Assembly: GCA_949128115.1 (NCBI GenBank)
Contig: OX421966.1
Span: forward strand, 35,047,042 to 35,111,041
Length of the DNA stretch: 64,000 nt
Source: Anaspis maculata
Lineage: Eukaryota > Arthropoda > Insecta > Coleoptera > Scraptiidae
Reading direction: 5' to 3'
The notes under the pieces were generated by a model. The model was not told the DNA's origin. It searched no databases and saw only the letters and a list, made by a program, of their open reading frames with translations. Below are positions 44,607 through 53,790 of this stretch, in pieces. Position 1 is the stretch's first letter. Each line of letters opens with the position of its first letter. A program made the translations under genes and the position numbers.

Positions 44607-45687
44607 TCACAAAGTGGGTGGTATTTGGTTAAAGGACCCCGCACGTTTTCTATGAAAAAGTGGTTTCGGTGAATTTGGCTAAATTTTTTATATGTTGTAG
44701 ATCTTGATTCGGGAAATATATACCTGAAAAATTGGACCCCTCCTATAAACAGTTTTTCCCCTACACCCCTAATAAGGCCAAAATTAGGAATAGTCTCAAT
44801 TTTTTTGAAATTCATGAAACTGGTTTAAATCAAACTCGTGATCATGGGAAAAATAATTGAAAAAATCTAAGTTGTGAATTGGGGTAGTTATCAAGGGGGT
44901 TGGGGGTCGAAATTGAGAAAATAAGTTAGAATTCCGGATTTTTTTATTCTCATAAAATCTGAACAGAATAATAATTGAGAAATAGCTTCGAAAAATCTGA
45001 ATCAATTGATTTGGGGTTATTCTAGAGGGGGCTGGGGGTCGAAATCAAGAAAACGCAGTGAAATTCCGTAATTTGCGGTTCCTATAATATATGATTTTAC
45101 AAGCAATGGGGAAATTGTTCGAAAAAATCTAAACCAATGAATTCGGGTGTTATTGAGGGGGTAGAAGGTCGAAATTAAGAGAACAGTGGAGTTCTGGAAC
45201 TTCCAATTCACTAGGAAGATCTGGGCGAATGACAAAATGATAATACAACCAATGTGAATAAGGACTGAGTTTATCGTTTCTCGATCATCCTCACCCCTTA
45301 CCTCCTTAGTTGTACCAGGGAACCATTGTGATACCATGTGATACTTACCCACAACCACAATGAGGGCTGGGGGTGGGGGGTGGAATCGAGACTTGCAACA
45401 GCAATATTAATTACAGTTCTCGAGAAGCTCTCTACGGTTCTGTGTGCTGTCCATCATATAGCTTGTGCAAAAAAAAATGACTGGACTATCTTTTCTTAAA
45501 TAAACATAAATCCTGCTTTTAGTCATTGGTTGATTCAATGGGATTCCAAAAATAGATCGATATTGGAAGTTATAGGCTCAATTTTTCAAATCTGAATTTT
45601 CAGATTGGGTCTTTGATTAAGAGTGATAGAACTTTGATAAGATTTTACTGTTATTTTTTGACATAAATACTCAGTATATCTCAACAA

Positions 45688-46041
45688 AATCATCTTCTTT
45701 CAACAAGACAGGGCTACGTGCCACAACAGCAGGAGAAACCTTGGGACTTGTTGGCCGAAAACTTTCAAGGAAGAACAATTTCGCGGAACGGTGATTTCAA
45801 TTGGCCAGCGAGATCTTGCGATATTACGTCCCTGGACTTTTTTCTGTGGGGGTATGTGAACTCTCTGGTATACAAGAACAAGCCTAGAACCATTGAAGCC
45901 CTGAGGGACAATATTGTGCGTGTTATTACTAAAATGCAGCCCGATATCTGCCAGAAAGTTATTACAAATTGGACTTCCCATCTGCACGCCGTTAGACAAA
46001 GTCTAGGAGGCCATTTACTAGATGTTATTTTCCACAGATAA
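45688..46041 (+). pseudogene. mariner/Tc1-type DDE transposase, C-terminal fragment
   Basis: Catalytic domain remnant of a cut-and-paste transposase. The first frame reads FQQDRATCHN around 45690, which is the QQDGATCH motif holding the second catalytic Asp. A frameshift within the next 30 bp leads to a frame open to 46041 with ISRNGDFNWPARSCDITSLD then FFLWGYVNSLVY, where SLDFFLWGY holds the third catalytic Asp. Toward the end KPRTIEALRDNI and GGHLLDVIF match the usual C-terminus. The N-terminal DNA-binding domain and first Asp are missing. It sits in the loop of the 44631-47058 foldback. It is not functional alone. Confidence 0.85.
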
Positions 46042-46077
46042 TGTTAAAAACTGTTCCTTCACAAAAGAGTCAATTAG

Positions 46078-46078
<1 letters not shown>

Positions 46079-46127
<49 letters not shown>

Positions 46128-46200
46128 GTACTGCACCCTGCAGGTATCGTCGAGGGTATCGTTAACCCAGACATAATTTGTTTTCATTCCAATTTGAAGT
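46079..46200 (-). mobile_element. LINE 3' end only, same family as 8996-11013
   Basis: On the minus strand the sequence ends GGGTGCAGTACAATAATAAT followed by a (TAA)n run (46079-46126), as in the 3' UTR at 10917-10940. Less than about 200 bp of the element is present, so this is a severely 5'-truncated insertion in the foldback loop. A TSD was not clearly readable. Confidence 0.75.
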
Positions 46201-47201
46201 TCTATCACTCCACCTCAATCTCAACCATCTCAATTTATTGATTCAGATTTTTTTAAATCATGTCTCCATCACCCTTTTCCTGGAATGCTAATTCCTTTAC
46301 TCGATTTCAACCCCCGCCCCCTCGATAATTACTCCAATTCACAACCTATATTTTTTATTCTTCAACTTAATTCGAGCCAGTTTCATGAGTTTCAAAATGC
46401 TTGACTTGAGACAAATTCTTATTTGGACTAGGACATGGCTGTAGGCAGATATTATGGTGGGTGGAAAAAGGGATGGTCGAAAAATGAAGAACTCAATCCC
46501 TATGCAGATTGGTTTTATTATCATTTTGTCATTCACCCAGTTTAATTTCTAGATCAACTGTAAGGTCCAGAATTTCGTTGTTATCTTGATTTCGACCCTC
46601 TACTTCCTCATTAACACCAGAACTCATTGGTTTCGATTTTTTTGAATTATTTTCCCAATAATGAGAATCGCAAGTTTCGGAATGTCACTCCGTTCCCTTG
46701 GTTTTGACCCCAAGCCCCCTTTAGAATAACCCCCAATAATGGATTTAGATTTTTCAAAATTATTTCTCGATTATTATCCTGTTCAGATTTTATAAGAATA
46801 AAAAAACTCGGAATTTAAATTTATTTTCTCAATTTCGACCCCCAACCCCCTTGATAACTACCCCAATTATGAATTTCAAAAAATTTGAGACTATTCCTAA
46901 TTTTGGCCTTATTAGGGGTGTAGGGGAAAAACTGTTCATAGGAGGGGTCCAATTTTTCAGGAATATATTTCTTGAATCAAGATCTACAACATATAAAAAA
47001 TTTAGCCAAATTCACCGAAACCACTTTTTCATATAAAACGTGCGGGGGGGTCCTTTTGAAGTTGAGGTGGGGGAGAATGGGGTGAATTTGGGTGGCACTT
47101 TTTCCACCGAAAATTCTCTTCTTCGATGCTATTCAGGATGATGCTGACTAAACTGAAGAGAATCTGAAGGGATAACTGAAGGGGTCCAGAACATTGAATG
47201 A

Positions 47202-48793
47202 TAGCCCAGGCGCCAGGGAGCAAAAATCAGCTCAATAAGGGAATAATTGTTTCCTGGCTGGAAACTAGCTTAAAACGATCTGTGTGGCTTAGGTTTTGAC
47301 ATATTAATTTCCCCCCTTTCGGGAATGTCGGCGTCATGTCGCCATCATCAACAAGAAGTGCACCAGCGTGGTTTTTGCCGAATATCTTGATTTTGGGCCA
47401 TCTGACAGCAAAAGATGTAAGGAGTCATTTTGAGATCAATAAAATTTCCTACGGAATAGTTTTTAAATGACATTTCTGCGACCTATGGTTTTTGAGATAG
47501 AGCTTCTGGAAGCAAGAGGCATTGTCGTAAAAGCTCCATGGCCACTTGACTCGAAAAACTAAAATGTCGATGTGACAAAAAAATTTCAAAATGAGATTTC
47601 TCGAGAATCTTTTATGCTATAGTTGCGGTGATGGTCTTAAACTCTTTCTCTTGAACCGTTTATTACGAATATAGAAAAGTCAAAAACGTCACATTGTACA
47701 TTATACAGGGTGTACTGAGGGAATCAAATCAGATCAGAGAAATTTTACATATTTCTTCGATTTAGCCTATATGCGACACTCTAAGCACCTAACACGAGTC
47801 CAATATCAATATAAATTTGCTCTGTAAGCTTCACTTAATACACTAAAGAAGTGGTCAGCTCACAGCTTTACTGTAAAATGTTTTGAAGGCCCTCAGAAAT
47901 CATCAAAATATCAAAAATTTACAGTACCAAGGAATAGATATAACAGTATATTATATACCAAGGGACCAAAGTGAATTTTCAATTTGGGGATTTGGACCCA
48001 AAGGGCCCTCGAGTAACAAACTTCACCCAAGGGATTAAAAATTCACTTTGGTTCCTTGGTATATAATAGATTGTTACATACATTTCTTGCTACTGTAAAT
48101 TTTTATGATTTCAGAGGGCCTTCAAAACATTTTACAGGAAGGCTGTGAGCTGATTACTTCTTAAGTGTATCAAGTGAAGCTTACAGAGCAATGCATATTG
48201 ATATTGAACTCGTGATAAGTGCTTAGAGTTTCGCATAGGCTAAATCGAAGAAATATGTCAAATTTCTCTGTTCTTATTTGATTCCCGTAGTACACCCTGT
48301 ATATGTACAATGTGACGTTTTTGACTTTTCAATATTCGTAATCTACGGTTCAAGGGGAAGAGTTTAAGACCATCACCGCAACTATAGCATGAAGGATTCT
48401 CGAGTAATCTCAATTTGAATTTTTTTTTGTCACATCGACATTTTAGTTTTCCGAGTCAAGTGGCCATGGAGCTTTCACGACAATGACTCTCGCTTCCAGA
48501 AGCTCTATCTCAAAGACCATAGGTCGCAGAAAATTGATTGAAAAACCAAACTGTAGGGAATTTCATAGGCTTCAAAATGACTCCTTACGTCTTTTGCTGT
48601 CAGATGACCCAAAATTGAGATATTCGGCAAAAACCACGCTGGTGCACTTCTTGTTGATGATGGCGACATGACGCCGACATTTCCGAAAGGGGGGAAACTA
48701 GTATGTCAAAACCCAAGCTACACAGATCGTTTCAAGCTAGTTTCCAGCCAGGAAACAATCATTTCCTTATTGTTCTCCCTGGCGCCTGGGCTA
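47202..48793. mobile_element. 1.6-kb near-perfect foldback, TAGCCCAGGCGCC termini, 3-bp TSD (TGA)
   Basis: The ends TAGCCCAGGCGCCAGGGAGC are inverted on the right, with TGA on both sides (47199-47201, 48794-48796). The equivalent position in the sister element (about 40270, AATATAAAATGGGACAGTCA) supports a 3-bp duplication. Arms of about 780 bp leave a tip of under 30 bp near 48000. Each arm contains a TA-flanked CAGGGTGTACT-type phrase (47704, 48290), so an older terminal repeat may have been incorporated. There is no coding region. Frames such as 48483-48671 are arm by-products. Confidence 0.88.
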
Positions 48794-49190
48794 TGAGACA
48801 CTCAGAGAATTCTTGCGGAGAAAGTGGGTAGGGTTAAAAATTTTGAAATTTTTTTTTCAAAAAGAGAATTTAATTTTCTTCAATTTAATGTATGGCAAGG
48901 TAGGTGGTGTCGTTTGAAATTTAATTTTTGGGATGGGCGGGGGCGAGAGGGCTGAAGATAGAAATTTGCCAATGAATGTTCAAGATGTCCCCCTCGATAT
49001 AAAAATCTACCTGTTTTTGCTCGAAGAAATATTGACTAGGAGTCGGGAGTTATTGCAGGTGGATAGTTTTCAAATGATCACCCGGTATTAAAGTTGATAG
49101 TTTAGGTTAATAGTTCTGAAGATATAATTTTTTTGATATCGAAAAACAAGAATAGAGTTTCAATGAAGCTTCCACCAAATAAACACCTTT

Positions 49191-49261
49191 TATCCAATCC
49201 TATTGAATAATGCACGCATTATCACGCGCAACATGCGTGCATTTTTCAATAAGACTGGATA
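49191..49261. mobile_element. 71-bp hairpin
   Basis: TATCCAATCCTATTGAATAA is mirrored by TTCAATAAGACTGGATA, with ATGCACGCAT / ATGCGTGCAT inside. It interrupts a scrap of H block i (AATAAACAGCTTTTTATTGC in other copies). It could be a small MITE. Confidence 0.6.
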
Positions 49262-49267
49262 AAGCAT

Positions 49268-49395
49268 AGTATTCTACTCGCGGGTAGTAACTATTACTCA
49301 TTCGGATGCTTTACGACACTCGCCAAGGCTCGTGTCGGCAAACTGCATCCTCGTGAGTAAGAAGCAATCATTACCCGCTTGTTGAATAATATACT
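49268..49395. mobile_element. 128-bp hairpin MITE
   Basis: TAGTATTCTACTCGCGGGTA at the left against TACCCGCTTGTTGAATAATA...CTA at the right, with TTACTCATTCGGATGC / GCATCCTCGTGAGTAA and GACACTCG / CGTGTCGG toward the tip. It is a clear imperfect stem-loop beside the smaller hairpin at 49191. Confidence 0.65.
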
Positions 49396-49509
49396 ATTAT
49401 TTGCAAAAACGGAAGTAAAATGTGTGTAACTCTTACAAAAACTATTAAAGTAAGTTTCCTAGTAAATGTTCAAACTGACGGCCATTTTCTTCTTGGCAGT
49501 ACGCCAATC

Positions 49510-50510
49510 GAGCTTCAAACTCGGATCAAACATTTTGGAGAGTTTCAGGCTGTATTACCGTTATTTCGTCCCGAATTTTCTCTTTCAACTGGTCGATCTT
49601 ATTTGGCCGATTATAATAAACCTTCCCTTTGATGTAGCCCCATAAGAAAAAAATTAATCGAGTTAGATCTGGGAATCGAGCCGGCCATTCAATAAAGCTT
49701 CGCCGGCCGATCCACGATCCACCTGTTCGGGAACACCTCAATTCAACTAATCGCGCACATCTTGGGTCAATGGGGTGGAACTCCATCCTGTTGAAACCAT
49801 AACGTTTCGTTTGGAAGATCTGGATCTGCATCGTTCGGGTAAAAAACCGCCAACGCCGGCATCAGGTTATCCCTCATCCCGTAACAGATCTAAGTATTTT
49901 GAACCTGTCAACGACCCTCCATTAAGATAGGTCCAACAATTCTATTCCCAACAATTCCAGCCCAATTATTTAAGTTTTCCAGGAAATTGTGTATGTGCTT
50001 CAATCATCCAGTGTGGATTGTGATCCGACCAATAGCGACAGTGTTGTCTGTTGACGGTTCCATTCAAATAGAATGTTGTTTCGTCGCTAAATAAAATACG
50101 GACTGGAAATCCCTCATCTGCATCGTAAAGGTCCATCATTTGTTCACAAAACTGCTTCCTGCGATCAGGATCATCTTCATTCAGTTCTTGAACCAAATGA
50201 ATTCCAAATGGATGCTATTTGACGCGTTTCAATTTCCTCAAAACGGATCGTTATCATTTGCCGCAACCGTTCTCGATGGCAAATTAATGAGAGTCTTTCT
50301 GTAACTCCAATAAAATGTTCATTTCCACATCCTCTGGAACCGTCGGTCGTCCAGCTTTTGAACGATCCTTCACACATATCCGTAATGAACACCTCATAAT
50401 TTCTGATGATTTTACTAACGGCTCCCTGGAGTTATAGGTTCAGTATCAGGATATTTTTCATTGAAATAATTGCAAACTTTTTCATGGGTGCCTTCTCTGT
50501 CCCCACACCA
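49510..50510 (-). pseudogene. mariner/Tc1-type transposase, full-length but broken
   Basis: Read on the minus strand from about 50510: an HTH-like N-terminus (HEKVCNYFNEKYPDTEPIT), then after a frameshift VKDRSKAGRPTVPEDVEM, the GRPR-like region. Next come LVQELNEDDPDRRKQFCEQM-like sequence and the first catalytic Asp in ILFSDETTFYLNG, with VNRQHCRYWSDHNPHWM. Another frameshift precedes the QQDG motif (about 49795, second Asp), and then IEWPARFPDLTRLIFFLWGY. In that last motif the third catalytic Asp of the usual LDFFLWGY is Ile, so the active site is lost as well. It is flanked at 49100-49190 and 50730-50870 by inverted pieces of H block i. It could be a relic of the enzyme that moved TA-flanked elements here, but that is inference. 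Confidence 0.88.
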
Positions 50511-51421
50511 CAACCCCTAATAATCAGAATCTCAATTCTTCCTGATTCATACATATAAACTTAAAACCATTTTGACTAATTTCAATCAAATTCAGAAACC
50601 TCTGCCGATTTGCACTTGGTACAATATTTGTATCATTCACCCTAGACAAGTAGCACTGAAGACATCCGGATGGTCTGAAACGTTTTTTTGTGAACTCCAG
50701 CATTGATACTACTATCGTTCTAGTTTCGTTTTTGCAAAGAAAAGCTTTTTATTCCGTTTTAACTTCAGTAAAACTCAATTGTTGTTTTCCGATATAAAAA
50801 TAAAATATCTCTAGAACTATTGACCTAAATGGCATATTGTTACACATGTGCATGCCTCGGTGCATATGTGCATATGTGCATATTGTTGAAATCAGAATTC
50901 TATAATCTATCCAAATCTAGAGCAAAATTAGGGGTTGCTATTGAAAAAAAAATCGATAACGTCACTGCCTGATTACGGGAAGGGACAGAAAAAGAAAAAT
51001 TATTGGAAAATGTTTCTTCAAAAAAAAATCAATTTAACCTGTCCAAGAGATTTTCGATGGCTCGATGACGTCGAGCCATTTAAAAAAAAACAAAGTGGGA
51101 TCCTGGATATCTGGATTATTACCCGAATATCATATTAATCATTTTCTTCTCGCGTTGTCATTTTTCTTTGTTCGACAATATTCAGACTGACCAACCTTTT
51201 GAAGGGTGTTCCATTCAAAAAAATTGATGTTTCGTTGATCTCGTCAAAATGGGACAGCCTGTATAGCTGAGAATAATTTTAGGTTATAGGTTTCATCAAA
51301 CCATAAAACTTCTCTCTTACATATTTTCCTCTATCTTGAACGGTAAGACCCGAGTTAAGACCGCTATGGGATAATTACGCTAGGGTGGACCACCCTCTAT
51401 AATCTTCAAAGTTTGATTTGA
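50511..51421. other. Inverted pieces of H, otherwise unassigned
   Basis: 50730-50870 and 50885-50990 are reverse-complement copies of H block i and of the end of block h, including an uninterrupted version of the site where the foldbacks at 20780 and 43068 are inserted in other copies. Short CATATGTGCA repeats lie at 50840-50882. From 50991 to 51421 nothing is recognised except TA-flanked transposon-like words (GCCTGTATA near 51255). Confidence 0.55.
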
Positions 51422-51587
51422 AGGTGCGTTCAGTCAGCTTATTTAGCCGCAAATTTTAATTTTAGTCGCAACCGCAGCGACGCCCATTGGCTCTCACAAA
51501 CCAGCCTCCTCAGAGCAGCCAATAAGCGATGCAGCGCTTACGGCTGAAATTGAAACTTGCAGCTAAATAAGCTGACTGAACGCACCT
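51422..51587. mobile_element. 166-bp MITE, AGGTGCGTTCAGTCAGC termini
   Basis: The ends AGGTGCGTTCAGTCAGCTTA and the exact inverted partner enclose a short GC-richer centre. Flanking trinucleotides are TGA and TTA, close to the TTA duplication of the sister copy at 51958. TTA-type TSDs are typical of PIF/Harbinger MITEs. Confidence 0.85.
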
Positions 51588-51957
51588 TTACACAGCCTTT
51601 ATGCGATCTATGTACTCCCAAACTAATAAATGTTTTGATTACGTATAATTGAAACAAATAGTGTATGTACAAAAATAATACTGCAGTGTCAAAGCAATTT
51701 TACAGATTATTTATATTATCTTCGAAGACGTTGCAGAAGAATACTACTATGAAAAGTCTTGCGACAGACACGACGACGTTTTTGTTTTGTATTTTATACT
51801 TGAACTAGCCCCACAGACTATACCTGCTATAATAATTATTGATAATAGCTATGCACATTTGTCCCGGGTGTCGGTAGTTGACTAATTGCTTGTTCAGGTT
51901 ATTTGTTTTTCAATGAAGTGTCGAGAACTTACATTTCGCTTTACCCTTGAGAACTTA
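51588..51957. other. 370-bp spacer between two MITEs
   Basis: No gene, repeat or structure was recognised between the two related MITEs. Confidence 0.5.
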
Positions 51958-52073
51958 AGGTGCGTTCAGTCAGCTTATGTAGTCGCAAAGTTTCAATTTT
52001 AGCGCCAATGGGCGTTGCTGCGCTTGCGACTAAAATGAAAACTTGCGGCTGAATAAGCTGACTGAACGCACCT
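51958..52073. mobile_element. 116-bp MITE, same family, TTA TSD
   Basis: TTA stands on both sides (51955-51957, 52074-52076). The termini are AGGTGCGTTCAGTCAGCTTA, inverted exactly at the right. It is about 50 bp shorter in the centre than the copy at 51422. The centre retains TTTAGCGCCAATGGGCG. Confidence 0.88.
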
Positions 52074-52486
52074 TTACTCTTCTTTTCTATTTTTGCTGCT
52101 TAGTTATCTACTAAGGAATTCTATATTTGCGCTTAATTTTTGTTCTGAAATTAAAAGTAGGCTCTTAGTCATTCCTTTCACAATAATCCATCAAAATTTA
52201 CTATCGCTTCACTTATTTGAGAGAATATCTTTTCAATTTGTCCCAGACTCTGGCTTTCTCGAGGTGAAACGTCGTAAGTATGATTATCACACGTGAGCGA
52301 AATGCCATTGTAATGATCTGGGAATTTACCACACTCGCGCAAGCCCTCGTGTTCCAAACATCTCACTAGCGTAAAATGGCTTTTTTTCTTTCTCTTACAG
52401 TATAATTTTACCATTCCTAAAAATAGCAATGATGAAAATTTGGTTACTCTGATGAAACAATACTAATATCAATTTCATTTGTTGCA

Positions 52487-52657
52487 GTTATGGAACAACA
52501 GTGATGTTAGCAGTGAGTGATTTATAAGTAGCCAGTGACAGTGAGTAGGTGTTCAGTGAGTGACCGTGAACCGTGAGTGACCAGTGAGTGACCAGTGAGT
52601 GACCAGTGAGTGACCAGTGTGGGATAAGGAGCCATGCGGAGGACTTTGTCACTAAAG
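52487..52657 (+). other. Exon-like module with splice signals, copy 3 (expanded)
   Basis: The acceptor (ATTTCATTTGTTGCAG) and donor (AAG|GTGAGA) are retained, but the block is 31 bp longer through expansion of an 11-bp unit (GTGAGTGACCA, four copies at about 52573-52619). The ATG of the other copies is displaced (GCCATGCGG). About 60 bp upstream another TTTCTCTTACAG acceptor-like site is visible. Confidence 0.4.
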
Positions 52658-52800
52658 GTGAGATTGACTATTTATTCTCCAAAAAACTAACTGTTGAACT
52701 AACTTCCATCAACTTACGAATGTATGCGAGCCTTTTAAGGGCTGCGCTTTCCTTTATTTGTCTCTCCCATGTTATCCGATCCATTGCCTGGTTTACGACT

Positions 52801-53141
52801 TTTTTTTTTATTCGTTTATTCAACGTCGGCCTATTTCCGCAACGAGGCCTAACACCGACGCCGGTGAATGCTTTCCTCCACTATACCGGAAATTTCGCCG
52901 AACCCCTGTGTGTTCCAACACAGGGTAGGGATTTTTAACGACCACCAACATCGCATGGGGTCGGCACCATCGTTCGTATTTTACGTGCTATGCGACACAC
53001 GGCGCGTCTTGCATTTAGCAAGCATTCCAACTAAACCAAGGAGCTTGTTTTCGAAGCCGAAAATCCGTCCCCGGCGGAGATCGAACCCGCGACCTCTGGA
53101 GTGGTAGTCGAACGCGCTAACTAACCACACCACAAGCTCCT
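52801..53141 (-). mobile_element. tRNA-derived SINE (family 2), copy B with 13- to 14-bp TSD
   Basis: The head at the high-coordinate end (minus strand AGGAGCTTGTGGTGTGG, AGTTAGCGCG as A-box-like, GGTTCGATCTCC as B-box-like), then a body of about 270 bp and a short poly(A) tail (poly-T at 52801-52809). CTGGTTTACGACT is duplicated at 52788-52800 and 53142-53154. The H copy 2 counterpart at about 20336-20352 shows the site without insertion (GCTTGGCCCACGACTTGAAT). The minus-strand head lacks coding capacity; frames across it are incidental. Confidence 0.93.
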
Positions 53142-53154
53142 CTGGTTTACGACT

Positions 53155-53636
53155 TGAATTCAAAAATAACGCGTTTACCTAAAACCTGAGTAGAGTACCT
53201 ATTTTACCTCGGAAATAGGCTCCTGACCTAGTTTTTTTATTTTTCAATCAAAAAGCCATTTTTTTATATGACTCATGGTGAAAACCGCGGTGCGGTATCT
53301 CCATTTTAAGTGCATTAAAAATTAAAATAGAACGCTGATGACGTCACCGCCTCATATCTCCATCCCTGCTCTTCTCACCGCGACACTCGCATGCTGTGTT
53401 CGTTCCTCGCTCTGCGCTCATGGAAGAGATTATGTCGTCAGGCAAATTTTTGAAATCGCTGTAACAAATAGACGCGTGGAAAAAGTTGCAATTTTCTTCT
53501 AAAAATAGCTTCACTCATGTGTACTCGATAGCCCGATTATGATAAAATCTCAAAAGGGCACCAGTCAGTGGTCAGTAGCCTATTCAGACTTGAACTTTGA
53601 AGATTAATTTTTGGTATAGGTCTCTCGTATCAATTA
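53155..53636. other. Unassigned 480 bp
   Basis: The first 60 bp continue the H-like sequence after the SINE. The rest, including TGACGTCA-like words around 53338, shows no gene or repeat that I can support. Confidence 0.4.
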
Positions 53637-53790
53637 TACAGGGTGCTCAGTCAGGTACTGCAAAAATGAAAAAGTTTGAACAGCTCCCATTTCGCAAAAA
53701 ACTATTTTTGGTTCAATCCAAGAGTTTCAGGGGAGTTGTTGTAACCATAACTCGAAAAAATTTGAGTTTCTTGCCTATCTGCTTTCATTA

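Larger units (their letters stand above)
44631..47058. mobile_element. Foldback, AAAGGACCCCGCACG termini
   Basis: Arms about 44631-45265 and 46490-47058 are inverted copies over roughly 600 bp, e.g. CCCCTAATAAGGCCAAAATT against TTTTGGCCTTATTAGGGGTG. The arms contain diverged direct repeats of a phrase like GGGGGTTGGGGGTCGAAATT. The loop (45266-46489) carries a transposase fragment and a LINE 3' end. The TSD is unresolved, partly because the right terminus has extra G residues. Remnants of the same family flank the LINE at 61095-63045 (59690-59760 and 63048-63210), and 59792-61041 has related ends. Confidence 0.8.
43068..49085. mobile_element. 6-kb nested foldback, CCGGGTGATCA termini, TA-flanked
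   Basis: Second member of the family at 39484-42295, with the same exact inverted ends and TA on both sides (43066-43067, 49086-49087). Outer arms 43068-43690 and about 48795-49085 plus 47059-47201 align with the shorter member. The extra length comes from three internal insertions: about 43693-44606 (unclassified), 44631-47058 (foldback) and 47202-48793 (foldback). The insertion site lies in block h, close to where the CAGGGTGAGTC foldback sits in copy 2. Confidence 0.85.

Noticed and set aside
45017..45358. 113-codon minus-strand frame and neighbours at 44519-45005
   Set aside because: They lie wholly within a foldback arm made of GGGGGTCGAAAT-type direct repeats, with no domain signature.
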